From IMG/VR virus record IMGVR_UViG_3300033984_000379, positions 45,406-109,405 of that record: a stretch of DNA of 64,000 nt; one strand, given 5' to 3'. Position 1 is the first letter of the stretch; each line of letters starts with the position of its first letter. Made by a program: the position numbers and the translations under genes. Under the pieces are notes generated by a model that searched no databases, was not told the DNA's origin, and saw only the letters and a program-made list of their open reading frames with translations. This document shows, in pieces, positions 1-7,945 of the stretch. This stretch comes from a virus.

Positions 1-195
1 AATCATGTTAATGGAATAGCTTTTAAGGATGGTAAAATTATTGCTGTACCACAAGGCTATATTAAAGATGATAAAGTAGCGATTGATAAATACAAAAAAG
101 AATATTCAGGATATTGGAGTAAAATCTTAGGGGGTGAAGGCGAAATCTCCTTCAAGGAAGACACATTGAGTGGTCTTGAACCGGAAGAGGATTAA
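1..195 (+). CDS. C-terminal end of an unrecognised protein (5' partial)
   Basis: The first 64 codons are open in frame 1 and end at TAA 193-195; the gene starts before the window. The visible part is mixed and charged, with a Lys/Asp-rich stretch, then GYWSKILGGEGE and an acidic end (LEPEED). I do not recognise the family. The next gene follows after 53 bases that hold an ATATTTAT motif, so this gene probably closes an upstream transcription unit. Confidence 0.75.
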   Translation, partial: NHVNGIAFKDGKIIAVPQGYIKDDKVAIDKYKKEYSGYWSKILGGEGEISFKEDTLSGLEPEED

Positions 196-234
196 AAAAA
201 AATTGATACTATTACTACTTTTTAGTATTTTTAT

Positions 235-248
235 GATATTTATATAAT
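235..248 (+). promoter_or_regulatory. ATATTTAT motif (candidate phage promoter)
   Basis: GATATTTATATAAT sits immediately before the ATG at 249. The same strand-oriented octamer precedes several other genes here (for example those at 7482, 29710 and 51722). If it is a -10-like element, the transcript would start at or within a few bases of the ATG. The promoter role is inferred. Confidence 0.4.
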
Positions 249-401
249 ATGGGAAGACTTAAAATTGATGACGACAAAAAAAAAGTGAAAGTTTCTGTGG
301 CTATTGACCCTGAACTACCACAATACTTTAAAGATAGGTCTATTAATTTATCTTCCCTTGTTAATAAATTATTAAAAGAATATATTAAAGATGGAAACTA
401 A
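249..401 (+). CDS. Small ribbon-helix-helix-like DNA-binding protein (50 aa)
   Basis: This is a 50-residue protein. A charged N-terminus (residues 5-13) is followed by a beta-strand-like segment KVKVSVAID (12-20) and two helices, PELPQYFKDR and NLSSLVNKLLKEYI, the layout of Arc/CopG/MetJ ribbon-helix-helix repressors and antitoxins. Such proteins bind operators as dimers through the strand. Its stop overlaps the ATG of the HNH gene by 11 bases (391-401), so the two are probably translated together. No toxin partner is visible, so a transcriptional regulator is more likely than an antitoxin. The family call is by pattern only. Confidence 0.6.
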   Translation: MGRLKIDDDKKKVKVSVAIDPELPQYFKDRSINLSSLVNKLLKEYIKDGN

Positions 402-1119
402 AGTTTGTATTAAATGTCATTTGGATAAAGAATTATCTAATTTTAGAAAACGTAAAGACTCTAAAGATGGTTTTAGAGGTGAATGTAAAGAATGTTCTTA
501 TTTATTTTGGAAAAATTATAGGGATAATAATCTTGAAATTCTGAAAGAAAAGAAAAAAAAACAATACATTGATACTAAAGAAAAAACATTATTAAGGGTT
601 AAAAAATATCGAGAAAGAAATATTACTATTATTAGAGAAAAAGATAGAGAAAGGTCCAAAGAAACACGTAAAAAAGAACCGAATAAGTATAAAATATATT
701 ATGATAAAAATAAGGAAGATATTTTACGTTATAAAAAAATATGGGCTGAAAAAAATAAAGAAGTTATTAAAGTTAAAAAAAATCATTATAACACTTTAAG
801 ATTAAAAAACGATTTAATTTTTCGTTTAAGACATACTATGAGGTCTAGACTTCGTTCATTTCTTAAAACTCGTAATATTACAAAAAAAAATAAAACTTTT
901 GATATTGTAGGTTGTTCTCCGGAATTTCTTAAAGAACATTTAGAGTCTCAATTTGTTGAAGGTATGGCCTGGGATAACAGAAAGGAATGGCATATTGACC
1001 ATATCATTCCATTATCTTCAGCAAAAACAGAAGAAGACATTTACAAGTTATGTCATTACACTAATCTCCAACCATTATGGGCTGAAGATAATATAAAAAA
1101 GAGTAACAAAATATTATAG
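391..1119 (+). CDS. HNH endonuclease with N-terminal zinc finger
   Basis: This is a 242-residue protein. The N-terminus has a CIKC ... CKEC cysteine pair typical of phage HNH enzymes. Residues 45-150 are extremely Lys/Arg-rich and helical, which fits non-specific DNA binding. The C-terminus holds the HNH core: WHIDHIIPLSSA, then CHYTNLQPLWAEDNIKKSNK, in which the H-x-D-H and final N/K positions are the expected catalytic and zinc residues. Free-standing genes of this kind in T4-like phages are usually homing endonucleases, though some act in DNA packaging. Its position among replication genes, next to a flap nuclease, fits a mobile intergenic homing gene. Confidence 0.85.
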   Translation: METKVCIKCHLDKELSNFRKRKDSKDGFRGECKECSYLFWKNYRDNNLEILKEKKKKQYIDTKEKTLLRVKKYRERNITIIREKDRERSKETRKKEPNKYKIYYDKNKEDILRYKKIWAEKNKEVIKVKKNHYNTLRLKNDLIFRLRHTMRSRLRSFLKTRNITKKNKTFDIVGCSPEFLKEHLESQFVEGMAWDNRKEWHIDHIIPLSSAKTEEDIYKLCHYTNLQPLWAEDNIKKSNKIL

Positions 1120-1128
1120 TAACAATCG

Positions 1129-2166
1129 GTGAAAAATTCACCACAAAACAAAAGAAAAGTGACCAAAACACTTCTTATTGATGGTAATAATTTACTGAAG
1201 ATTGGGGTTAAGGGGGTTAAAGACTTCTTCCACAAGGGTAAACATGTTGGGGGAACTTGGCATTTTATCAACACATTACGACGATTCGTTGATGAACAAA
1301 ACTTTGATAAAGTTGTTGTTATGTGGGATGGTAATGATAGTTCTTTAGCTCGTAAATTAATCTACCCCCAATACAAATCAAATCGAAACTTGGATATTAA
1401 CCAAGAACAAGAAAATTCATTCACGGAACAGAAAGACCGGGTAAAACAATACCTGGAGGAAGGTTTTATTCGTCAAATAATTGTGGATAACAATGAAGCT
1501 GATGATTTGATTGCGTATTATTGTCAAATATCTGAAGATGAACATAAGACAATATTCTCCGGTGATAAGGATTTAACTCAATTAATTTCGGATAAGGTAT
1601 CACTATATTCTCCATCAACTAAGATAACTTATAAAAATGGTGATAAGATAAAAATATACCATTATGACATTCCACATAGTAATATGATAACTTATAAGAT
1701 ATTGGCTGGTGATAAGTCTGATAATATTGATGGAATCTATTACTTGGGTGAGAAAACTTTAATGAAAATATTCCCTGAATTATTTGACTCCGAGGTAAAA
1801 ATTGCCGATATTCTTAAAAAGGCGGAAACCCTATTAAAGGAGGATAAAGACAACAAGGCTTTACAGAATTTATTATCGGGTAAAACAAAAAGTGGGATTT
1901 ATGGTGAAGAATATTTTTTTATTAACGAAAAAATCATAAATTTGTCCAATCCAATAATAACCGATGAGGCTAAAGAATTGGTTGAGTTGTATTATAAAGA
2001 AAGTTTAGACCCGGATGGTCGGGGATATAAGAATTTTATTAAAATGATGATGGAAGACGGGTTCTTCAAGTTTTTACCGAAAGGTGATGATGCTTGGGTA
2101 AATTTTGTCAAACCATTTCTAAAATTAACCAGAAAAGAAAAGAGAAACCACAAACAAATTAAATAA
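1129..2166 (+). CDS. 5'-3' exonuclease / flap endonuclease (T4 RNase H-like)
   Basis: This 345-residue enzyme would remove RNA primers and 5' flaps during lagging-strand synthesis. It carries the acidic motifs of the FEN/PolI 5'-nuclease family: LLIDGNN near residue 16, a VVMWDGND segment followed by KSNR basic residues, NNEADDLIAYY, FSGDKDLTQLIS, and the helix-hairpin region GDKSDNIDGI. T4 RNase H is about 305 residues, so the size fits. The start is GTG at 1129, ten bases after the HNH stop; the first internal ATG would remove the first catalytic Asp. It is followed closely by an unknown gene and the replicative helicase, which suggests a replication operon. Confidence 0.88.
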   Translation: MKNSPQNKRKVTKTLLIDGNNLLKIGVKGVKDFFHKGKHVGGTWHFINTLRRFVDEQNFDKVVVMWDGNDSSLARKLIYPQYKSNRNLDINQEQENSFTEQKDRVKQYLEEGFIRQIIVDNNEADDLIAYYCQISEDEHKTIFSGDKDLTQLISDKVSLYSPSTKITYKNGDKIKIYHYDIPHSNMITYKILAGDKSDNIDGIYYLGEKTLMKIFPELFDSEVKIADILKKAETLLKEDKDNKALQNLLSGKTKSGIYGEEYFFINEKIINLSNPIITDEAKELVELYYKESLDPDGRGYKNFIKMMMEDGFFKFLPKGDDAWVNFVKPFLKLTRKEKRNHKQIK

Positions 2167-2183
2167 TTAATAAATAAACAAAA

Positions 2184-2636
2184 ATGAAAGACCAAGAATC
2201 AGTAAAATTAGAATTTTTAATGACCGTTAACGATAACATTATCGTACAAAGATTTTTTAATGTTAGAGACTTCAATCCGGAGGCTAAATCTTCAGTTGAT
2301 TTGTATAATATTCTTTATGATTTTAAGATTGATATTGAGGACCAATTGAAGGTTAAAACCACAAATTACATGCTTGATAATATGTATGATATTATCCATA
2401 ACCCTAACATTTTGGAAACATCAGTTATTGAAGGTCCGGAGTATTTTAACATCTACATCAAACAAGGCGATGTGACAATTTGTCATAGACAGGTGGATGC
2501 GAAAATATACCCGCCTAAGATTAGATACACTGTAGATGTCCGTCCTTACTTGAAAAGTTTACTAAACTCTTTGACTGACACTTTTTCATCTCAAGAATTA
2601 AATTTTGAATATGCTGATGTTCTTTTGAAACGATAA
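2184..2636 (+). CDS. Hypothetical protein in replication operon (150 aa)
   Basis: I do not recognise this 150-residue protein. It is acidic to neutral, has no cysteine motif and no membrane segment, and ends with an amphipathic helix and AVDVLLKR-like tail. It has alternating strand-like stretches (VKLEFLMTVNDNIIVQRFFNV; YFNIYIKQGDVTICHRQV). It lies 17 bases after the flap nuclease and 27 bases before the helicase, so a replication accessory role, such as a helicase loader or single-strand binding partner, is possible. That idea rests only on position. Confidence 0.7.
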   Translation: MKDQESVKLEFLMTVNDNIIVQRFFNVRDFNPEAKSSVDLYNILYDFKIDIEDQLKVKTTNYMLDNMYDIIHNPNILETSVIEGPEYFNIYIKQGDVTICHRQVDAKIYPPKIRYTVDVRPYLKSLLNSLTDTFSSQELNFEYADVLLKR

Positions 2637-2643
2637 TATTTAT
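2636..2643 (+). promoter_or_regulatory. ATATTTAT motif before the helicase gene
   Basis: ATATTTAT overlaps the stop codon of the preceding gene and lies 20 bases before the helicase ATG. It may start a separate helicase-nrd transcript. Low certainty because the region is AT-rich. Confidence 0.3.
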
Positions 2644-2663
2644 CAATAACTAAAAGAAACATT

Positions 2664-4040
2664 ATGTCATCTAAAAAGAATTTTGATTATCTGGGAAGTA
2701 CATTTCAGATACAGTTGTTAAACCAAATTATTATTGATAAAGAATTCTCAAGGTCAATAATAGATGTTATTGAGGCAAACTATTTTGAGAATAAGTATTT
2801 TAAACTAATCATTCAGATGATTAAGGAGTACTACGTCAAATATGAACACATGCCTACTTTTGACACTTTAGAACAGATTACTAAATCTGAACTACAACAA
2901 GAAATGGCAGCTAAAATTGTGATTGATACAATCACTAAAATTAAAGAGTGCTCTGTTGAAGGCGGAGAATTTGTACAAGAAAAAGCGATGAAGTTTTGTA
3001 AACAACAAGAACTTCAAAAGGTTATGAGTAAGGCTCAAAAAATTATTGATGGTGGTGAATTTGAGAATTACGATACCGTTGAACAATTAGTTAGAACAGC
3101 GTTACAGGTTGGGGAAAGAGAAGATGGTATGTCTGATGTTTTTTACAATTTAGATGATGTTTTAAACGAAGATTATAGACATCCAATACCAATGGGTATT
3201 CCTGGTATAGATAGACTCTTAAAAGGGGGTTTAGCCAAAGGTGAAATTGGGGTTATCTTGGCGCCAACTGGTGTGGGTAAATCAACATTGTTGACTAAAA
3301 TCGCTAATCATTCATTCAATTTGGGTTATAATGTTATTCAAATATTTTTTGAGGACAATCCTAAAATTATTCAAAGAAAACACATAACATTATGGACTAA
3401 AATCCATCCTGATGATTTGACTGAAAGAAAAGAAGAAGCGATGGCTAAAGTTAGGGAAGTTGAAAGTACTATGACTAATAAGTTAATTCTTAAAAAACTT
3501 CCGTCTGATACGGTAACTATGTTACAAATAAAGAATCAGATTAGAAAGATTATTGCTGATGGTGTTAAAATTGATATGGTTTTATTGGATTATATTGATT
3601 GTGTTGTTCCGGACAGAAATTTAGGTGATGAGTGGAAGTCTGAAGGGTCAGTAATGAGAGGTTTTGAATCAATGTGTCACGAATTAGATTTAGTTGGTTG
3701 GACTGCGACACAAGGAAATAGGTCAAGTATTTCATCTGATGTTGTAACCACAGACCAAATGGGTGGGTCAATTAAGAAAGCTCAAGTGGGTCACGTTATT
3801 ATTTCTGTTGCTAAATCATTACAACAAAAAGAGATGAAACTAGCTACAATGGCGATAACAAAGTCTCGTATTGGTGATGATGGTGTTGTATTTGAGAATT
3901 GTAAATTTGATAATGGAACATTAGAAATTGATACCGAAAGTTCTGTAACATTCTTAGGTTTAGAAGAACAAACTGAAGAAAGAAATAGACAAAGAATTAA
4001 AGACTTGGTTGAAAAACGAAAATTAAACACTAAAAACTAA
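2664..4040 (+). CDS. Replicative DNA helicase (DnaB / T4 gp41-like)
   Basis: This 458-residue hexameric-type helicase would unwind the fork ahead of the phage polymerase and partner the primase at 33496. Residues 1-150 form a helical N-terminal domain as in DnaB. The RecA-like core has Walker A APTGVGKST at about 200-208, an acidic motif after it (IFFEDNP), and Walker B VLLDYIDCV near 310. Conserved late motifs follow (GWTATQGNR, then QMGGSIKKAQVGHVIISV), as in T4 gp41 and DnaB. The C-terminus is a charged tail. The gene sits 12 bases before nrdB, linking DNA unwinding and nucleotide supply in one transcript. Confidence 0.92.
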   Translation: MSSKKNFDYLGSTFQIQLLNQIIIDKEFSRSIIDVIEANYFENKYFKLIIQMIKEYYVKYEHMPTFDTLEQITKSELQQEMAAKIVIDTITKIKECSVEGGEFVQEKAMKFCKQQELQKVMSKAQKIIDGGEFENYDTVEQLVRTALQVGEREDGMSDVFYNLDDVLNEDYRHPIPMGIPGIDRLLKGGLAKGEIGVILAPTGVGKSTLLTKIANHSFNLGYNVIQIFFEDNPKIIQRKHITLWTKIHPDDLTERKEEAMAKVREVESTMTNKLILKKLPSDTVTMLQIKNQIRKIIADGVKIDMVLLDYIDCVVPDRNLGDEWKSEGSVMRGFESMCHELDLVGWTATQGNRSSISSDVVTTDQMGGSIKKAQVGHVIISVAKSLQQKEMKLATMAITKSRIGDDGVVFENCKFDNGTLEIDTESSVTFLGLEEQTEERNRQRIKDLVEKRKLNTKN

Positions 4041-4052
4041 AATATAAGTAAA

Positions 4053-5000
4053 ATGGAAAAAATATTACAAGAGAATAAAGACCGATTTGTTATATTTCCT
4101 ATTCAACATAAAGATATTTGGGAATATTATACACAACACCAAGCTGCTTTTTGGACTGCGGAAGAAATTGATTTAACTGATGATATTAGAGATTGGGAAA
4201 ATTTAACAGATAATGAAAAATATTTCATTAAAAATGTTTTATCATTCTTTGCTGCGTCAGATGGTATTGTTAATGAAAACTTGGCAGAAAACTTTTTAAA
4301 AGAAGTCCAATATCCGGAAGCAAAATTTTTTTATGGGTTTCAAATAATGATGGAAAATATACATTCTTTAACGTATTCTTTATTGATAGATACTTATATA
4401 TCTAACTCGGAGGAAAAGGATGAGTGTTTCCACGCGATTGATAGATTACCTGCTGTTCAAAAGAAAGCTGCATGGGCGTTAGATTGGATTAAAGACACTA
4501 CCTTTGAAGAAAGGTTAATAGCTTTTGCTGCTGTAGAAGGTATATTCTTTTCAGGTTCGTTTTGTGCAATATTTTGGATGAAATCAAGAGGTATTATGCC
4601 TGGATTATGTTCTGCAAATAGTCTTATTTTTAAGGATGAAAACTTACATTGTGACTTTGCAATTCATTTGTTGAATAACCACATTGAGAACAAACCGACT
4701 GAAAAAAGAATTAAAGAAATTTTATTATCAGCGTTAGATATTGAAAAAGAGTTTATTACTGAATCTTTGCCCGTATCTTTAATAGGTATGAACCATAACT
4801 TGATGAAACAATATTTAGAATTTGTTACTGACGGACTTTTAGTGAAATTCGGATGTAAAAAACAATTCAATGTTGAACAACCATTCAAATTTATGGAACA
4901 GATAGCTATTGAAACTAAAGGAAACTTTTTTGAAGGTAGAACACTTGAATATCAAAAAGCGAAATTGAATGAAACGCTATCATTTACTGACGATTTTTAA
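4053..5000 (+). CDS. nrdB: Class I ribonucleotide reductase small subunit
   Basis: This 315-residue radical-generating subunit pairs with the large subunit encoded next. Metal ligands are visible in the expected order: Asp in WTAEEIDL, Glu in [13 protein letters not shown], Glu and His in [11 protein letters not shown], then AVEGIFF and DENLHCDF. A tyrosine lies seven residues after the ENIH glutamate, the position of the radical Tyr122 in E. coli, so a tyrosyl-radical class Ia enzyme is likely. It is somewhat shorter than E. coli NrdB (about 375), as is common for this family. The order is nrdB then nrdA, the reverse of E. coli nrdAB. Confidence 0.95.
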   Translation: MEKILQENKDRFVIFPIQHKDIWEYYTQHQAAFWTAEEIDLTDDIRDWENLTDNEKYFIKNVLSFFAASDGIVNENLAENFLKEVQYPEAKFFYGFQIMMENIHSLTYSLLIDTYISNSEEKDECFHAIDRLPAVQKKAAWALDWIKDTTFEERLIAFAAVEGIFFSGSFCAIFWMKSRGIMPGLCSANSLIFKDENLHCDFAIHLLNNHIENKPTEKRIKEILLSALDIEKEFITESLPVSLIGMNHNLMKQYLEFVTDGLLVKFGCKKQFNVEQPFKFMEQIAIETKGNFFEGRTLEYQKAKLNETLSFTDDF

Positions 5001-5021
5001 TAAAAAAATATATAAATTACT

Positions 5022-7421
5022 ATGTCATTAAAGATAAAGAAAAGAAGTGGGGATGAAGTTGCCTTTAATCCCCAAAAAATTTACGGTCGTATTAAGAAAG
5101 CCTCAAAAGGACTGAATGTTAATTCTGATGAAATATTCATCAAAGTAATTACTTCAGTTCCTACTGAAGGTAACATTACGACTAAAGAGTTGGATAAGTT
5201 AATATACGAGATTGCTGCGTCATATACTGGAAGTCATCACGATTATTCAAGGTTAGCGTCATCAGTTGCGATATCATCTTACCATAAAGACAGTTATGAT
5301 AGTTTTGGTAATACTATGACAACACTACATAGTGAAGGTGTTATTCACGACAAATTAATTGAGACTATTGAAAATTATGGTTCTGAAAATATTGAAAAAT
5401 TATTAAACCACAATAACGATTATAATTTTGATTATTTTGCTTGGAAAGCATTACAAGAAATGTATTTGTTAAAGTTACCAAATGGACAAGCTATTGAAAG
5501 ACCTCAACATATGTATATGAGGATAGCTCTTTGGGTTACAGATTCTTTTGAAGAAGCTACAGAGTATTATCAATCATTGTCTGAACAAAGAATCTCAAAA
5601 GCAACACCTATTATGATTAATTCTGGGACTTTAATTCCCCAATTAGCATCTTGTGTGTTACATTATAATGACGCTGATTCAAGAAAAGGGTTATTGAATA
5701 CATTGAATGATATTTCAACATATTCATCTGATGCTGCGGGTATTGGGTTATGTATGTCAAACCAAAGAAGTAAAGAAAGTCGTATTACAACATCTGGTGG
5801 TTTTGCTGGAGGTTTATTAAAATATCTGAAAATTGTTAATGAGTCTTTAAGATTTTTTAATCAACAAGGTAGAAGACCTGGTAGTGCTGCGATTTATTTA
5901 GAACCTTGGCACAAAGATATCTATGATTTGTTAGATATTAAGAAAAACACTGGGAAAGATGAGTTAAGAGCTAGAGATTTATTCACCGCTTTATGGATTC
6001 CAGATAACTTTATGAGAGCCGTTAAAAATAACGAGGATTGGTATTTGTTTTGTCCTAATGATATTAAGAAAGCTGGTGTTAAAGCTCTACAAGAGTGTTA
6101 TGGTGATGAATACGAAACTAATTATCGTAAAGCGGTTGAATTAGGTATTGGTAAGAAAACGAAAGCGACTGAAATTTGGAATAAGATTATTGAATCTCAA
6201 GTTGAAACTGGTGTTCCGTATTTATGTTCAAAAGATAGTGCTAATAGAAAAACCAACCATCAAAACATTGGGGTAATTAAACAATCAAATTTGTGTAATG
6301 AGATTTACCAATATACCGATGAAAAAACTACAGCAATCTGTACTTTATCATCAATGGTCTTGAAAAATTTCATTATTGACGGAAAATTTGACTTTAACTT
6401 ACTATATACTGAAGTTAGAAAGGTTACCAGAACTTTAAACAAAGTTATTAACATTAATAGTTATTCAACTTCTAAAGGGGAAAAAGGTGGTTTAGAACAA
6501 AGAGCTATTGCTATTGGTACTCAAGGATTAGCGGATGTTTTTTATATTTTAGATTATATTTTCACATCTGAAGAAGCGAGAGTATTGAATAAACAGATTT
6601 TTGAGACAATTTATTTTGCTGCGATTACGGAAAGTAATGACTTATGTAAAAATGGTAAATATGAACCATATAACTTCTTTGAAGGGTCACCAATGTCTAA
6701 TGGAGTATTCCAATTTGATATGTGGGGTGTTGACCAATCTGATTTGATGTGGGATTGGAGTTCATTAAAAGAAAGTGTTAAAGAATTTGGAATTTGTAAT
6801 TCTTTATTTACAGCACAAATGCCTGTTGCGTCGTCAGCTAAAATAACAGGTTCATTTGAAATGACTGAACCGGCACATTCTGCGTTATTTAACAGACGTG
6901 TTGTTGGAGGTGAGATTTTAATTGTTAACAAGTATTTGATTAATGATTTTGAGAAATTAGGTATTTGGTCTGAAGAATTGAAAAATGATATTATTGTTGA
7001 TGGTGGTTCTATCCAACACATTAATTTCAATAAATATTTAGATTCTGAAGATAAAAATTATCTTAAAAAACTTAAAAGAACTGAACATTTAATTGCGAAG
7101 TATAAAACAATTTGGGAGATATCACAAAGAGAATTAATTGATATGGCGGCTGAAAGAGCTCCGTTCATTGACCAATCACAATCAATGAACATTTATATGG
7201 CAAATCCAACCTTATCAAAAATATCTTCGTCACATTTTCACTCTTGGGATAAAGGATTAAAAACATTATGTTATTATGTGAGAACTCAAGCCATATCAAC
7301 GGGTGCTAAACATTTAGCGATTGATATGTCTAAAATGAGTAATCCTATTGAGAAACCTAATGTTACTATAAATAACAAACCACAAGAATCTGAATTTGAG
7401 TGTTTTGGTTGTTCTTCATAA
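5022..7421 (+). CDS. nrdA: Class I ribonucleotide reductase large subunit
   Basis: This 799-residue catalytic subunit reduces ribonucleoside diphosphates to deoxy forms for phage DNA synthesis. The N-terminal 90 residues form an ATP-cone (KIKKRSGDEVAFNPQKI onward), so allosteric activity control is expected. The redox cysteines are in ASCVLHYND and AICTLSSM, and the radical cysteine is in NLCNEIY. The C-terminal tail ends ECFGCSS, a redox pair that would be re-reduced by thioredoxin or glutaredoxin; both are encoded at 61859-62460. The tail spacing CxxC is tighter than the Cx4C of E. coli NrdA. A strong terminator follows directly. Confidence 0.95.
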   Translation: MSLKIKKRSGDEVAFNPQKIYGRIKKASKGLNVNSDEIFIKVITSVPTEGNITTKELDKLIYEIAASYTGSHHDYSRLASSVAISSYHKDSYDSFGNTMTTLHSEGVIHDKLIETIENYGSENIEKLLNHNNDYNFDYFAWKALQEMYLLKLPNGQAIERPQHMYMRIALWVTDSFEEATEYYQSLSEQRISKATPIMINSGTLIPQLASCVLHYNDADSRKGLLNTLNDISTYSSDAAGIGLCMSNQRSKESRITTSGGFAGGLLKYLKIVNESLRFFNQQGRRPGSAAIYLEPWHKDIYDLLDIKKNTGKDELRARDLFTALWIPDNFMRAVKNNEDWYLFCPNDIKKAGVKALQECYGDEYETNYRKAVELGIGKKTKATEIWNKIIESQVETGVPYLCSKDSANRKTNHQNIGVIKQSNLCNEIYQYTDEKTTAICTLSSMVLKNFIIDGKFDFNLLYTEVRKVTRTLNKVININSYSTSKGEKGGLEQRAIAIGTQGLADVFYILDYIFTSEEARVLNKQIFETIYFAAITESNDLCKNGKYEPYNFFEGSPMSNGVFQFDMWGVDQSDLMWDWSSLKESVKEFGICNSLFTAQMPVASSAKITGSFEMTEPAHSALFNRRVVGGEILIVNKYLINDFEKLGIWSEELKNDIIVDGGSIQHINFNKYLDSEDKNYLKKLKRTEHLIAKYKTIWEISQRELIDMAAERAPFIDQSQSMNIYMANPTLSKISSSHFHSWDKGLKTLCYYVRTQAISTGAKHLAIDMSKMSNPIEKPNVTINNKPQESEFECFGCSS

Positions 7422-7430
7422 AGAAATAGA

Positions 7431-7460
7431 AAAAAATCACGACAATGTTCGTGATTTTTT
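7431..7460 (+). terminator. Intrinsic terminator after nrdA
   Basis: A perfect 12-bp inverted repeat (AAAAAATCACGA / TCGTGATTTTTT) with a 6-base loop ends in a T-run. It separates the replication and nucleotide genes from the tail block. Confidence 0.9.
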
Positions 7461-7469
7461 CTTTATACG

Positions 7470-7477
7470 ATATTTAT
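7470..7477 (+). promoter_or_regulatory. ATATTTAT motif before the tail block
   Basis: The octamer lies right after the nrdA terminator and four bases before the ATG of the gp25-like gene. Because the terminator isolates it, a promoter is needed here, and this motif is the only conspicuous candidate. No TAnnTTTG site is seen. Confidence 0.5.
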
Positions 7478-7481
7478 AATT

Positions 7482-7940
7482 ATGGCAGACGGATATACAT
7501 ATGGTTTAACATTTCCTTTTAGGGATTCTTTTGATGGTAAATACTTGAGTTTAACAAGTTATAGTGACGAAGAAATTAGGTCGGAATTAATACACCTTTT
7601 ACTAACAAGAAAAGGTACGAGATATTATTTACCTGATTTTGGAACTAGATTATACGAATTTATTTTTGAACCATTAGATGGTCCAACATTTTCAGATATT
7701 GATGCTGAAATACGAGATTCGGTTAATGAATATTTACCGGGTTTAACTATAACTAATATAAGTATTAATCCGGCATCGGAAGGTGATGAAGATAAAGGTT
7801 CTTATATTGGTGATAATAACGAAAGAATATTTAGAGTACCTGGTATGGCAGCTAAAGAACATACCGCTAAAGTTAAAATAGATTATAAAGTTACTGACGA
7901 TGTATTTAGAGGTGGTGATTTTGTAATAATTAATATATAA
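7482..7940 (+). CDS. Baseplate wedge protein, gp25-like
   Basis: This 152-residue protein belongs by pattern to the GPW/gp25 family. T4 gp25 is 132 residues and sits in the baseplate wedge core, where it helps nucleate sheath assembly. The diagnostic core is visible: LLTRKGTRYYLPDFGTRL, then FEPLDGPT, then an amphipathic helix IDAEIRDSVNEYLPGL and a final strand pair (AKVKIDYKV). This family is a marker of contractile-tail machines. It is the first gene of the tail block, and the gp6-like gene begins five bases later, the same pairing as in many T4-like genomes. Confidence 0.9.
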   Translation: MADGYTYGLTFPFRDSFDGKYLSLTSYSDEEIRSELIHLLLTRKGTRYYLPDFGTRLYEFIFEPLDGPTFSDIDAEIRDSVNEYLPGLTITNISINPASEGDEDKGSYIGDNNERIFRVPGMAAKEHTAKVKIDYKVTDDVFRGGDFVIINI

Positions 7941-7945
7941 GAAAT

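Noticed and set aside
235-248. T4-type late promoter TATAAATA
   Set aside because: The coding strand carries ATATTTAT; the T4 box would need TATAAATA on the coding strand, so only a new motif is proposed.
6611-7030. 139-codon minus-strand ORF opposite nrdA
   Set aside because: It lies wholly within the strongly conserved nrdA gene and its translation has no coherent domain; a shadow frame of AT-rich coding sequence.
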